From positions 496,001-560,000 of the forward strand of contig CAVQAI010000009.1 in the NCBI GenBank assembly GCA_963710495.1: a DNA stretch of 64,000 nucleotides, written 5' to 3'. How positions within the stretch are numbered: position 1 is the stretch's first letter; each line of letters starts with the position of its first letter. Under the pieces are notes generated by a model that was given only the letters and a program-made list of their open reading frames with translations, did not search any database and was not told where the DNA came from. The stretch comes from Bog-756 sp963710495. GTDB lineage: Bacteria > Actinomycetota > Acidimicrobiia > Acidimicrobiales > RAAP-2. Made by a program: the position numbers and the translations under genes. Of the stretch, positions 51,027-60,757 are shown one piece after another.

Positions 51027-52679
51027 TCAGCCGATCCGGGGCCGCATTCCAGGAAGGTGGCCCGGGAATTCGAGCTGTTGCTCGTCGAGCCGGATCGGCA
51101 CCCCGTTGACCAGCACGTGCCGGACGCCGCTCGGTCGTTCTGCCGTCAGTCGCTCTCCGTCGGCGGGGAAGTCGCGGAGCCGGCGGAGGGGTCCGGGTGC
51201 CACCGTGGCCGGGTCGAACACGCACACGTCGCCCCAGCTGCCCTCCCGCAGATAGCCCCGATCGACGAACCCGAACATGTCGGCCGGCTCGCCGGTCAGC
51301 TTCCGGACCGCCTTCTCGAGCGGCATGATCTCTCGCTGGCGGACCCAAGTCCCGAGCAGGTCGGTGGGGATCGGCGCGTCGCAGAGCTGGCTGACGTGGG
51401 CGCCGGCGTCGGAGAGACCGAGCACGACCTGATCATGGGTGAGGAGTTCGCCCACGCTGCCCGGCTCGTCATTGGCGATGTAGATGCGGAACCGCGTGCC
51501 GAGGTCCTCCCCGACGGCGACCTCGCAGATGACATCGAGCGGATCACAGCCTCGCTCCCGGGCCAGCTCGTCCACCCGCCGCCCTTCCAGCTCCGGGTAC
51601 CGTTCCGTCTCGGCGATCTCGCACGTCTCCCAGCGGGGTCGCATGGGGACCTGCTCGAGGTCGGCGGCCGCCCTGGCCCGCCAGGCCGGGTCCCGGTAGG
51701 CCGAGATGCGGGCCTCCCGGTCCTGGTCCATGAGGGCGGCGAAGACGCTGCTCACATTGAGGCTGAAGGGACTGTCCATGGTGAATTGCATGGTGAGGGG
51801 ACGCGGGGTGACCTGGGGCCAGACCCGGGCACCCCGGGCGACCGCTTCCTCATGCAGGTCCAGCTGAGGCTGATGGCGCCGGTCGGCCAGGGCGAACAAG
51901 GGATAGGTGAACGGCAACCCGATCCGCGGCTGCAGCTCGTACATGTCCGCGTACGTGCACTGTTCTCCCGCCGTGGCCAGCACGACACCCTTGCCCGTGC
52001 TGCCCGCCGCCATGAAGAGCGCCTCCACCTCCTCGCGCGCCGCGAAACGACTGGGAACCGGCAGCCCGTCCATGCCCCGGTGGGTATAGGCGAAGCTGGT
52101 CGAGAACCCGGCGGCCCCGGCTTCGATCGCCTCCACGACGAGCCGGCCCATCTGGTAGGTCTCCTCGTCGGTCGCCGCCCGCTCGTAGGCCGCGTCGCCC
52201 ATCACGTAGAGGCGGAGGGCGCTGTGGCCGATGTAGCACGTGTAGTTGAGCATCGTGCCCCGGCGCCGAATCAGCTCCATGTAGTCGGGATGGGTCTGGA
52301 AGTCCCAGACGATGCCCTCGGTCAACGAGGCGGCATTCATGTCCTCCACGTTCTCGAGTGTGCGCACGATCACGTCGTGGTGTTCCGGGCGCGTCGGCGC
52401 GATGGCAAACCCACAGTTGCCGGCGACCACGGTGGTGACGCCGTGGTACGACGTCGGACGCAGGGCCGGGTCCCAGAACACCTGGGCGTCGTAGTGGGTG
52501 TGGATGTCGATGAACCCCGGGGCGACCACGCAGCCCGAAGCATCGAGCTCGCGCTCCCCGTGCAGGTCCGGGCCGATCTCCCCGACCACCCCACCGGTGA
52601 TGGCCACATCCGCCCTGCGGCCGGGGCCGCCCGTGCCGTCGATGAGTGTCCCGCCCCGGATAGCCAGTTCAGCCACCAT
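51027..52679 (-). CDS. D-aminoacylase-like amidohydrolase
   Basis: 550 residues from ATG 52679, five bases after GGAGG; the frame is open to 52703. The N-terminal metal motif GFIDIHTHYDAQVFWD, the VAGNCGFAIAP loop, and GLSDAGAHVSQLCD / REGSWGDVCVFDP at the C-terminus place it in the N-acyl-D-amino-acid deacylase (NfdA-like) family. The start overlaps the SDR gene by 11 bases, so they are cotranscribed. Substrate, D-amino acid amide or other amide, is not known. Confidence 0.88.
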   Translation of the reverse strand: MVAELAIRGGTLIDGTGGPGRRADVAITGGVVGEIGPDLHGERELDASGCVVAPGFIDIHTHYDAQVFWDPALRPTSYHGVTTVVAGNCGFAIAPTRPEHHDVIVRTLENVEDMNAASLTEGIVWDFQTHPDYMELIRRRGTMLNYTCYIGHSALRLYVMGDAAYERAATDEETYQMGRLVVEAIEAGAAGFSTSFAYTHRGMDGLPVPSRFAAREEVEALFMAAGSTGKGVVLATAGEQCTYADMYELQPRIGLPFTYPLFALADRRHQPQLDLHEEAVARGARVWPQVTPRPLTMQFTMDSPFSLNVSSVFAALMDQDREARISAYRDPAWRARAAADLEQVPMRPRWETCEIAETERYPELEGRRVDELARERGCDPLDVICEVAVGEDLGTRFRIYIANDEPGSVGELLTHDQVVLGLSDAGAHVSQLCDAPIPTDLLGTWVRQREIMPLEKAVRKLTGEPADMFGFVDRGYLREGSWGDVCVFDPATVAPGPLRRLRDFPADGERLTAERPSGVRHVLVNGVPIRLDEQQLEFPGHLPGMRPRIG

Positions 52680-53463
52680 GTCCACCTCCGTCGTTCCCGG
52701 CAAGGAGCAATTGCGTTTGGCTGAGCGAGGGTCCCACCGCCGTGCCGCCGTCCACCGGGACCACGATGCCGGTGATCTGCGCCGAGCGCTCGCTGGCCAG
52801 GAACAGGGCGACGTTGGCCACGTCGGCGGGCGTGCCGTGGCGCTGGAGGGGCTGCGTCCGCTGGATGACCCGGCCGAGGTCGTAGTTGGTGATCCCCGTG
52901 TCGATGTGCCCCGGGGCGATGCAGTTCACCCGGATGCCGTACTCGGCCAGGTCGGCGGCGGCCGATCGCGTGAACTGGATGACCGCAGCCTTGGAGGTGC
53001 GGTAGACGATCGGTGCCGGCCCCCCGGTGAGCGCGCCCATCGATGAGGTGTTGATGATCGAGCCCCCACCGTTCTCGGCCATGTGCCGGGCCGCTCGCTG
53101 GCTGCCGACCATGACCCCGAGGACGTTCACCGCCATGACCCGGTCGAAATCCGACAGGTCATTCTTCAACAGGCGGCGGAACGAGCTCGTGATGCCGGCG
53201 TTGTTGAACATGATGTCCATCCGGCCGAATCGGCTGACGGCGACATCGAGCATCGCCTGGACCTCGTCGGCGTCGGCCACGTCGGTCCGTTGGAAGACGG
53301 CTGCATCGCCCAGCGCCTTGGCCAGCTCCTCGCCCCGCTCGGTGTCCACGTCGGCGATGACGACCCGTGCCCCCTGGTCGACGAACAGCTCCGCCGTGGC
53401 GCGCCCGATCCCACTCGCCCCCCCGGTCACGACCGCCACCCTTCCGGTGAGCTCCTCGCCCAT
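52669..53463 (-). CDS. Short-chain dehydrogenase/reductase
   Basis: 264 residues from ATG 53463, nine bases after GGAGG. TGGASGIGRATAELFVDQG (nucleotide site), NNAG, catalytic Ser in NTSSMGALTG and Y-x3-K in VYRTSKAAVIQF, then VNCIAPGHIDTG and VVPVDGGTAVG. First gene of the operon with the D-aminoacylase-like gene. Confidence 0.9.
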   Translation of the reverse strand: MGEELTGRVAVVTGGASGIGRATAELFVDQGARVVIADVDTERGEELAKALGDAAVFQRTDVADADEVQAMLDVAVSRFGRMDIMFNNAGITSSFRRLLKNDLSDFDRVMAVNVLGVMVGSQRAARHMAENGGGSIINTSSMGALTGGPAPIVYRTSKAAVIQFTRSAAADLAEYGIRVNCIAPGHIDTGITNYDLGRVIQRTQPLQRHGTPADVANVALFLASERSAQITGIVVPVDGGTAVGPSLSQTQLLLAGNDGGGHGG

Positions 53464-53688
53464 CACCCCATACCTCCAGGCGGCTTGCGCGGCCGCTGAG
53501 CCGGGGCGCGCCCGGCCCGACGCGTCACCGGGGCTCCCATCCATCCAACGCGCAAACCCTATTCTCTGGTCGCCGGAACCGGCCCATCGGCGCGCCGCGC
53601 CGACCGGAAGCCAAGGCCAACAGCTGATTCTCCCAACCCCCACCCGTCGCACGGATCGACTCCCTTCCCGGGCGCAGCCCCAAGCTCG

Positions 53689-53718
53689 TTGCAGCCGATT
53701 ACGGCACTCTCCTACACT
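53689..53718 (+). promoter_or_regulatory. Candidate promoter for the tandem P450 operon
   Basis: TTGCAG (53689-53694), 18-bp spacer, TACACT (53713-53718), about 38 bp before the P450 start. Best-matching pair in the 293-bp upstream region. Confidence 0.4.
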
Positions 53719-53756
53719 GCAAGTAGCATAATCAGCCGAGCCAGTCTGGAGCTGCC

Positions 53757-55013
53757 TTGAGCGACATCGATCTCGATGCCATCGACTATTTCCGCACGGA
53801 CGCGCTGACCGAGGATCCCTATCCCTACTGGGAGCAGCTTCGCTCGCGTTGCCCGGTCGCCCGGGAGCCGCACCACGACGTGTACATGGTGACGGGATAC
53901 GACGAGGCCATCGAGACGTACCACGACCAGGCGACTTTCTCGAATTGCAACTCGGCGATCGGGCCCTTCGCCAGGTTCCCCGTCCCCCTCGAGGGAGACG
54001 ACATCACCGAGATCATCGAGACCTACCGGTACCAGCTGCCGTTCGGCGATCAACTCCCCGCCTTCGACCCGCCCAAGCACACGGCGCACCGAGGGCTCCT
54101 GATGCGCCTGATCACGCCGAAACGCCTCAAGGAGAACGAGGAATTCATGCAGCGCCTGGCCGATCGCCAGATCGACCAGTTCGACGCCGACGGCGAGTGC
54201 GAGTTCATCACCCAGTACGCCGGCCCCTACACACTGCTCGTGATCGCAGACCTCCTGGGGGTGCCCGAGGCTGACCACGAGAGCTTCCTGCGCGAGTTGA
54301 TCCATCGGTCGCCGCTCACGATGGAGCACAACCCGCTCGAGTATCTCTACGAGCAATTCACGACGTACATCGAGGAGCGACGGCGCAGCCCGCGAGACGA
54401 CGTCATGACCGGGCTGGCCACCGCCACCTTCCCTGACGGTTCGCTGCCTCCCGTCGACGACGTGATGCGCATCGCCTCGAACCTGTTCGCCGCCGGGCAG
54501 GAGACCACGGCCCGGCTCCTCAGCACCTCGTTGCAGACCCTCGGTGAGCGGTCCGAGCTCCAACAGCAGCTCCGGGACGACCCGGCGCTCATCCCGGCCT
54601 TCATCGAGGAGATGCTCCGGCTCGAGAGCCCGATCAAGGGAACCTTCCGACTCGCACGGGTGCCGGCGACCATCGGCGGCACCCCGATCCCCGCCGGCAG
54701 CACGGTCATGGTGCTGGCCGGCGCGGCCAATCGCGACCCGGGCGAGTTCGACCACCCCGACGAACTGCGGCTCGACCGGAAGAACGGGCGCCAGCACATC
54801 GCCTTCGGCCACGGCATCCACACCTGCGCCGGTGCCCCGTTGGCCCGGGCCGAGGCCAACGTCTCCCTCCGGCGCCTCCTGGCTCGACTGGGGGACATCC
54901 GGATCTCCGAGGCCTTCCACGGACCTCCCGAAGCACGTCAGTGGAGGTACTCGCCCACCTGGATGCTCCGTGGCCTGGACGAGCTCCACCTCGAGTTCAC
55001 ACCCGTCGGGTGA
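53757..55013 (+). CDS. Cytochrome P450 (first of tandem pair)
   Basis: 418 residues. TTG start at 53757 with GGAG upstream. I-helix NLFAAGQETTAR, K-helix E-x-x-R in EEMLRLESP, heme loop FGHGIHTCAGAPLAR. FGHGIHxCxGAPLAR and the LRLDR...K-HIAFGHG segment are of the CYP105/CYP107-like or steroid-type actinobacterial branch. The second P450 starts 4 bp after its stop, so both come from one message. Confidence 0.93.
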   Translation: MSDIDLDAIDYFRTDALTEDPYPYWEQLRSRCPVAREPHHDVYMVTGYDEAIETYHDQATFSNCNSAIGPFARFPVPLEGDDITEIIETYRYQLPFGDQLPAFDPPKHTAHRGLLMRLITPKRLKENEEFMQRLADRQIDQFDADGECEFITQYAGPYTLLVIADLLGVPEADHESFLRELIHRSPLTMEHNPLEYLYEQFTTYIEERRRSPRDDVMTGLATATFPDGSLPPVDDVMRIASNLFAAGQETTARLLSTSLQTLGERSELQQQLRDDPALIPAFIEEMLRLESPIKGTFRLARVPATIGGTPIPAGSTVMVLAGAANRDPGEFDHPDELRLDRKNGRQHIAFGHGIHTCAGAPLARAEANVSLRRLLARLGDIRISEAFHGPPEARQWRYSPTWMLRGLDELHLEFTPVG

Positions 55014-55017
55014 TCCC

Positions 55018-56262
55018 GTGAGCACCACGCTGGGTCCGGCAAGCTCCATCGACCCGCTCGATCTCGTCGTACCGGAGCGTTTCGGGCGGCAGGGCTACCC
55101 GCACGCCGTCTGGACCCAGCTGCGAGACGAGGCACCGGTGGCCTATCTCACTCCGCCGGACTACGAGCCGTTCTGGGCCATCACGAAGCACGCCGACATC
55201 ATCGAGATCGCCATGCAGCCCGAGCGCTTCTCCAACGCCGGGGGGCTCGTCCTCGGCCGGGTGGGCGCTCCCATCCAACCCTCCGACATGATCGTCACCC
55301 TCGATCCCCCGCGCCACGGACCGCTGCGACGGGCCGCCATGCCCCGGTTCACCCCGCGGGCCATCCGGTCGCGCTACGAGGAGATCGACCGCATCGCCAT
55401 CGATCTCCTCGACGACCTGGCCGCCTCCGGCGGCGCCGACGAATTCGACTTCGTCGAGCGTGTCGCCGCCCCCCTTCCCATCGGGGTGATCTCGTGGATC
55501 CTCGGTGTTCCCCGGGCCGACTGGCAACTGCTGTTCCGCTGGACCAACGAGATCATCGGCAAGGACGACCCGGAGTTCCGCCGGCCGGGCGAGACTCCCG
55601 GCCAGACCATCCGCCGCGCTCGCGGCGAGCTGCACGGCTATTTGAACGACTTGATCGAGCAGCGTCGTCGCCTCCCGGGTGACGACCTCGTCAGCCAGTT
55701 GATCAGTTCCGAGGTCGACGGCCGGCCCATCAGCGAGGCGGAGCTCCTCAACTACTGCGAGTTGATCGTCGAGGCCGGAAACGAGACCACCCGCAATGCG
55801 ATGAGCGGAGGGTTGCTCGCCTTCATCGACCATCGGGATGAGTGGGAGCGGCTGTCCCGGCAGCCCGATCTCCTCCCCACCGCCATCGAGGAGATCCTCC
55901 GCTGGGTGAGCCCGATCATCCACTTCACCCGCACGGCCACGGAGGACACCGATGTGCGAGGTGAACGGATCCGCGCCGGAGACAAGGTGGCGCTGTTCTA
56001 CGCGTCGGCGAACCGGGACCGCGACGTCTTCGTCGATCCGTTCGAGTTTCGGGTCGACCGTGAGCCGAACCACCACCTCGCATTCGGATCGGGCCCGCAC
56101 TTCTGCATGGGCGCACATCTGGCCCGCGTCGAGCTGCAGGTCCTCTTCCGCCATCTGCTCGTTCACCTGAAGGAGTTCGACGTGGCCGCCCCACCCGAAC
56201 GCTTGGATTCGGCCGTCAACGGCGGCATCAAGCACCTCCGCCTTCGCGCTCAACTCCTTTAG
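55018..56262 (+). CDS. Cytochrome P450 (second of tandem pair)
   Basis: 414 residues from GTG 55018. I-helix LIVEAGNETTRNA, K-helix E-x-x-R in EEILRWVSP, heme loop FGSGPHFCMGAHLAR. The NETTRNA I-helix form is that of the CYP125/CYP142-like (steroid C26 or related) cluster of actinobacterial P450s. Resemblance to those is family-level only. No ferredoxin gene is adjacent. Confidence 0.93.
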   Translation: MSTTLGPASSIDPLDLVVPERFGRQGYPHAVWTQLRDEAPVAYLTPPDYEPFWAITKHADIIEIAMQPERFSNAGGLVLGRVGAPIQPSDMIVTLDPPRHGPLRRAAMPRFTPRAIRSRYEEIDRIAIDLLDDLAASGGADEFDFVERVAAPLPIGVISWILGVPRADWQLLFRWTNEIIGKDDPEFRRPGETPGQTIRRARGELHGYLNDLIEQRRRLPGDDLVSQLISSEVDGRPISEAELLNYCELIVEAGNETTRNAMSGGLLAFIDHRDEWERLSRQPDLLPTAIEEILRWVSPIIHFTRTATEDTDVRGERIRAGDKVALFYASANRDRDVFVDPFEFRVDREPNHHLAFGSGPHFCMGAHLARVELQVLFRHLLVHLKEFDVAAPPERLDSAVNGGIKHLRLRAQLL

Positions 56263-56326
56263 TGCACAGTTCCATGGCATCGGAGGGCGGCCCTGACAAG
56301 AACACAAGAGGATCGTGGATCGGACG

Positions 56327-57193
56327 ATGAACTTCGGCATCGCCTTCGCCAACATCGGGCCGTTCATCGAGCCCGAGCAGGCATGCGACCTGGCCCGAGC
56401 GGCGGAGCAGGCCGGCTTCGACTCGATCTGGACGGTCGACCACGTCGTGGTGCCCTCGGGGTACCGGTCGACGTACCCCTATGACCCGTCGGGACGACTG
56501 CCGTCGGGCGAGGACGCACCGTTCCCCGACCCCCTCATCTGGTTGGCCTTCGTGGCCCGGGCGACCTCCACGATCCGGCTGGCCACGGGAATCCTGATCC
56601 TCCCCCAGCGCAATCCCTTGGTCCTGGCCAAGGAGCTGGCCACCCTCGACTACCTGTCGTCGGGCCGCGTGACCCTGGGTGTCGGCATCGGCTGGTTGAA
56701 GGAGGAGTTCCAGGCGTTGGGCATCCCCCTGGAGGGGCGAGCGGCGCGAGCCGAGGAGGCGATCGCGGCCATGCGGAGCCTGTGGTCGCAGCACCGGGCC
56801 TCCTTCGAAGGCTCGACGGTATGCTTCCGGGACGTCTACCTACGACCGCAGCCTCCAAAGGGCACGATCCCGGTCCACATCGGTGGACACAGCGAAGTTG
56901 CCGCCGAGCGGGCGGGACGAATCGGTGACGGGTTCTTCCCGTTCGGTGTGGATGCCGGTGGGCTCGCCCGCCTGGCGGCCACGATGAGGCGGGCGGCCGA
57001 GGCGGGCGGCCGCGATCCGGCCTCGATCGAGGTCACCGCCAGCAGCTACTGCGTCGACGGCGACGAAGCCAGGGCCGAGGCCGAAGCGCTCATGGGGCTC
57101 GGGGTGACCCGGGTGGTCATTCCGGCGGCCCTGTTCCGCAACGACCCCGGCTCGCTGTTGCGCTACGGGGCGAGCGTGATCGGCCGGGTGTGA
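56327..57193 (+). CDS. F420-dependent LLM-class oxidoreductase
   Basis: About 288 residues from ATG 56327 (GTG 56315 alternative; the spacing of AAGAGGA to either is not ideal). MNFGIAFANIGPF, SIWTVDHVVVPSGY (the W-x-x-DH strand), RLATGILILPQRNP, SSGRVTLGVGIGWLKEEF and VHIGGHSEVAAERAGRIGDG match the TIGR03619-like F420 group. Lies 64 bp after the P450 pair and 64 bp before the aldehyde dehydrogenase. Confidence 0.88.
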   Translation: MNFGIAFANIGPFIEPEQACDLARAAEQAGFDSIWTVDHVVVPSGYRSTYPYDPSGRLPSGEDAPFPDPLIWLAFVARATSTIRLATGILILPQRNPLVLAKELATLDYLSSGRVTLGVGIGWLKEEFQALGIPLEGRAARAEEAIAAMRSLWSQHRASFEGSTVCFRDVYLRPQPPKGTIPVHIGGHSEVAAERAGRIGDGFFPFGVDAGGLARLAATMRRAAEAGGRDPASIEVTASSYCVDGDEARAEAEALMGLGVTRVVIPAALFRNDPGSLLRYGASVIGRV

Positions 57194-57257
57194 GCCGAAT
57201 GTCGAGAACGTACCGATCCGTCCGCCAACGCCCACCATCGGCGCGAGAGGAGCATCC

Positions 57258-58751
57258 ATGTCCCTGACGAGCACCGGCACCTCACCCCTTCGCCATGCCG
57301 ACCGCTTCTTCATCGGCGGCGAGTGGGTGGCTGCCACTTCGGATGCCACCATCGACGTGATCGACTCGGGGACCGAGGAGCTCTTCTTCAGTGTCGCCGA
57401 GGCCAACGAGTCGGACATGTCGCAGGCGGTGGCGGCGGCGCGCCAGGCGTTCGACACGGGCCCCTGGCCCCGCATGACCCACGCCCAGCGGGCGGAGTAC
57501 CTGCGGCGCCTGGGAGCCGGGCTGGCGGCCCGGGCCAAGGACATCGGGCAGATCTGGCCGCGTGAGTCCGGAGTACTCCACCGCATCGCCCACGCCGCGG
57601 CCACGGCGGCGGCGGGAACGTTCGACTTCTATGCGGGGCTGGCCGACACGTTCGACTGGGAACAGGAGGCGCAACCGAGCAGTCCGGGCTTCGGACTGCT
57701 GGTGAGGGAGCCCGTCGGCGTGGTCGGCGCCATCATCCCCTGGAACGGGCCGCTCGGGCTCATCAGCTACAAGATCGCCCCCGCCCTGATCGCCGGCTGC
57801 ACGGTGATCCTGAAGTCGTCCCCGGAGGCGCCCGGGGAGGGATACCTCACGGCCGAGGTGGCCGAGGAGATCGGGCTGCCGCCCGGTGTGCTCAACGTGG
57901 TCACCGCCGACCGGCAGGTGTCGGAGACACTCGTGCGCGACCCACGCGTCGACAAGATCACCTTCACCGGTTCGACCGCGGCCGGGCGGAGGATCGCCTC
58001 CCTGTGCGGCGAGCGGATCGCCCGCTGCACCCTGGAGCTCGGCGGCAAGTCGGCGGCCGTGATCCTCGACGATGCGGATCTGGGATCCACTGCCAAGCGG
58101 CTGGCGCAGGCCGAGTGCATGCTGACCGGCCAGGTGTGCTCCTCCTTGACCCGGATCGTCGTCACACAGCATCGCCACGACGAGCTCGTCGAAGCCCTGG
58201 TCGGCGCGTTCTCCCAGGTTCGGGTGGGGAACCAATTCGATCCGGACTCCCAGATGGGCCCGTTGGCGGCCAGTCGGCAGCGCGACCGGGTGCTCGGCTA
58301 TGTCGAGAAGGGAAAAGCCGAGGGGGCCACGCTGGCCACGGGGGGAGGGCGACCTCCGCACCTCGACAAGGGATGGTTCGTGGAGCCGACCGTGTTCGCC
58401 GATGTCGACAACGCCTCCACGATCGCCCGGGAGGAGATCTTCGGCCCGGTCTTGAGTGTCATCCCGGCCAAGGACGAGCGGGACGCCGTGGCCATCGCCA
58501 ACGACACCGTCTACGGGCTGAACGCATCCGTCTTCACCGTTGACGCCGACCGGGCCCGCGAGGTCGCGGGCCAGCTGCGCACGGGTACGGTCGGGCACAA
58601 CTCGTTCCGCACCGACTTCTCCATCGCCTTCGGAGGATTCAAACAATCGGGTATCGGCCGTGAGGGAGGGACCGAGGGATTGCTCCCGTTCTTGGAGACC
58701 AAGACGGTGATCCTCGAAGAGCGCCCCTCGGCCTACCGTCCCGGCCACTGA
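57258..58751 (+). CDS. NAD(P)-dependent aldehyde dehydrogenase
   Basis: 497 residues. VGAIIPWNGPLGLISYKIAP, FTGSTAAGRRI (nucleotide site), catalytic Glu in LELGGKSAAVI and Cys in TGQVCSSLTR, EEIFGPVLSV and the C-terminal FGGFKQSGIGREGG are all in order. Probably oxidises an aldehyde produced by the upstream P450s or dehydrogenase to the acid. Follows the LLM gene in the same direction. Confidence 0.93.
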   Translation: MSLTSTGTSPLRHADRFFIGGEWVAATSDATIDVIDSGTEELFFSVAEANESDMSQAVAAARQAFDTGPWPRMTHAQRAEYLRRLGAGLAARAKDIGQIWPRESGVLHRIAHAAATAAAGTFDFYAGLADTFDWEQEAQPSSPGFGLLVREPVGVVGAIIPWNGPLGLISYKIAPALIAGCTVILKSSPEAPGEGYLTAEVAEEIGLPPGVLNVVTADRQVSETLVRDPRVDKITFTGSTAAGRRIASLCGERIARCTLELGGKSAAVILDDADLGSTAKRLAQAECMLTGQVCSSLTRIVVTQHRHDELVEALVGAFSQVRVGNQFDPDSQMGPLAASRQRDRVLGYVEKGKAEGATLATGGGRPPHLDKGWFVEPTVFADVDNASTIAREEIFGPVLSVIPAKDERDAVAIANDTVYGLNASVFTVDADRAREVAGQLRTGTVGHNSFRTDFSIAFGGFKQSGIGREGGTEGLLPFLETKTVILEERPSAYRPGH

Positions 58752-58767
58752 ACGGCCGCCCGGCACC

Positions 58768-59253
58768 GTGGCCGAGTCAGCCGGGGGTGACGACGCCGCC
58801 GTCAACCACGTCGGCATCTGTGTCGCCGATCTCGGGCGTTCGCGCCGTTTCTACGAGGAGGTGCTCGGGTTCCGGTACTGGTGGGCGTTGTCCGTCCCCG
58901 ACGATGATGCCAGTCGGTTGCTGCAGCTGCCTGCGCCCCTCGGGGTGCAGGCCGTCTATCTGGCCCACGAGGGGCTCGTCCTGGAGCTCATCCACTTCGA
59001 CACGGCCGGCGCAGCATCGGGGCGGCCCCGCCGGATGAACGACCTGGGCCTCACCCACCTGTCCGTCGCCGTCGCCGACATCCCGGCCACCCTGGCCAAG
59101 GTGGAGACCCACGGTGGTGCGATCCTGGACGACACCGACATGGGCGGGTGGGCCATCATGATCCGGGATCCAGACGGCCAGCTCATCGAGCTGACGACCT
59201 TCACATTCCGGGCCATGCGACCGCCCTGGCCCGAACCGCCATCGGCTCGGTAA
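58768..59253 (+). CDS. VOC-superfamily (glyoxalase/dioxygenase-like) protein
   Basis: 161 residues from GTG 58768, 16 bp after the aldehyde dehydrogenase stop. VNHVGICVADLGRSRRFYEE, LELIHF, LTHLSVAVADIPATLAK and IRDPDGQLIELTTF show both beta-alpha-beta-beta-beta modules with metal ligands H and E. Could be a lactoylglutathione lyase-like isomerase or an extradiol-type enzyme. Confidence 0.88.
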   Translation: MAESAGGDDAAVNHVGICVADLGRSRRFYEEVLGFRYWWALSVPDDDASRLLQLPAPLGVQAVYLAHEGLVLELIHFDTAGAASGRPRRMNDLGLTHLSVAVADIPATLAKVETHGGAILDDTDMGGWAIMIRDPDGQLIELTTFTFRAMRPPWPEPPSAR

Positions 59254-59295
59254 GGGGCCGATGGCCGGCGGTCGCGCCGCCGGGCGACCGGCCGA

Positions 59296-60021
59296 CTACC
59301 GGGCCTCCCGTACCTCCACGCCGTGAAGAATGAGGTCCCAGATCTCCTCCGCCGCATCGGATCCCTCGCCGCGGATGGACGTACCGGTGATCGTGGCCGA
59401 AAACGCGTTGAACATGATCGCCTCGAGCACCATGCCGGCCACCGCGCTCTGCGGCAGTCCGGGACGGATTGCCTTGGCCGCGGCCGCCCCGTCCAGCATC
59501 TCGCCGAACAGCGAGACGAGCGGCGAGAACGCCAGGGCGGCCTCGGTCGGGTGGCTGGTGATGAGCTGTTGGGCGAAATCAACCATCATCCAAGCATCCG
59601 GAATCTGTGCCGGGGGACCACCGTCGGGGACCGGACGGCAGATCCTGAAGTACTCGACGACGAAGCAGTGAAGGCGCTCGAGTGCGTCGTGCTCCTCAGC
59701 GATCCGCTGGCGGAGGAACTCGGTCGTCGAGCGAACACTTTCCTCGAAGAGGGCCAGCAGGAGCTCGTGCTTTCCGCCGAAGTACTGGTAGAAGAGCCGG
59801 AGCGACTGCCCGGACCGATCGACTACCTCCTGCACGGTGAAATCCCGGCCCGGCTCGCCCTCTTTCATCAATTCGAGCGCGGCATCCAGAAATCGTTGAA
59901 ACCGGTCCTCCGCCCGGGCTCGGGCCGAATAGAGCGACCGGGCCACCGCCAGCTCCCGGCGCGTCACGCTGGGATCGACTCTTGCCTCTTCAGCCTCGGC
60001 AGCCGATTCGTTCTTCGTCAT
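59296..60021 (-). CDS. TetR-family transcriptional regulator
   Basis: 241 residues. HTH at residues 36-85: EDRFQRFLDAALELMKE, FTVQEVVDRSGQSLRLFYQYFGGKHELL. The N-terminal 30 residues are acidic (NESAAEAEEARVDPS). A C-terminal TetR ligand domain follows. Convergent with the P450/ALDH run and upstream of the acyl-CoA dehydrogenase block, so it may govern either. Confidence 0.9.
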   Translation of the reverse strand: MTKNESAAEAEEARVDPSVTRRELAVARSLYSARARAEDRFQRFLDAALELMKEGEPGRDFTVQEVVDRSGQSLRLFYQYFGGKHELLLALFEESVRSTTEFLRQRIAEEHDALERLHCFVVEYFRICRPVPDGGPPAQIPDAWMMVDFAQQLITSHPTEAALAFSPLVSLFGEMLDGAAAAKAIRPGLPQSAVAGMVLEAIMFNAFSATITGTSIRGEGSDAAEEIWDLILHGVEVREAR

Positions 60022-60757
60022 CGTGCGGATCCTGGTTCCGGGCTTGCTTCATCGACGAACTTTCCAAACCCGCTTTCGACCATACAGCGCCGAGGAAGGC
60101 CGAACCATCACCGCACCACCGGCCACGAGGTCGGTCGCACCCTGATCGACGCGCCCGGCGGACTTTCCGGGACCATCGGCTCGTCGCCTTGGGGCGAGGC
60201 CGGCAGCCCGCCATGCCCGGCTTCCGATTCGGGCCGGCGCCGGCTGGACGAACGGAACGGAACCGCGCGGAGGCGGAGATCCCCCGGCGGCGCGTCCTTG
60301 ACGGTCACGGGCGGTGCACCGGCCGACGGCCACCTTCTTCGTGGAGTGGACGACTCGTATGGAAAAGCTCCTATCGATTGGCAAGAATAGTGTTCCTGCA
60401 TCGCCCTCGCCACTCCCGGTCCATCACCGGGTCGGCCGCCATAGCCCGGTCGAGCACCACCTGTGCACGCCACCCCTACGGCGTCTCAACTGGATCGGGC
60501 GGTTTGGCGGGTCCGGGCACCGTGTGAGAATGTTTTTAGAAGCTAGGAGTGAATGTCATTCTTCACAAGGCCGGACCATGGCCGGTACACAGGGGGTCAT
60601 GTGCGCAGGAACACCGGCCTCGCACCCGGGGCGCCTCTGAGCGAGGGGATCTCGCCGCCACCCTGGTCCACTCATCCCACGCCGGCGGGCCGGCGGGATG
60701 GCTCGGGGTGACCGTCGCCCCCGGCGCCGGTCGGCGAGTGGCATCGTGGAGCCGTTC
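60022..60757. other. 736-bp gene-free region between TetR and acyl-CoA dehydrogenase genes
   Basis: I find no convincing gene; short frames in it lack family resemblance. The only structures are a promoter-like pair (TTGGCG 60504-60509 and GAGAAT 60526-60531) with the dyad at 60524-60566. The implied 5' leader would be about 220 bases. Confidence 0.5.
60524..60566. promoter_or_regulatory. Spaced inverted repeat GTGAGAATG / CATTCTTCAC with inner GAATG-T-CATTC
   Basis: GTGAGAATG (60524-60532) pairs imperfectly with CATTCTTCAC (60557-60566), and an inner perfect dyad GAATG-T-CATTC sits at 60551-60561. It overlaps a weak promoter and fits a TetR-type operator for the acyl-CoA dehydrogenase operon. 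Confidence 0.45.

Noticed and set aside
60314..60640. Small open frame in the 736-bp gap
   Set aside because: No ribosome-binding site, no family resemblance, and codon use unlike its neighbours.
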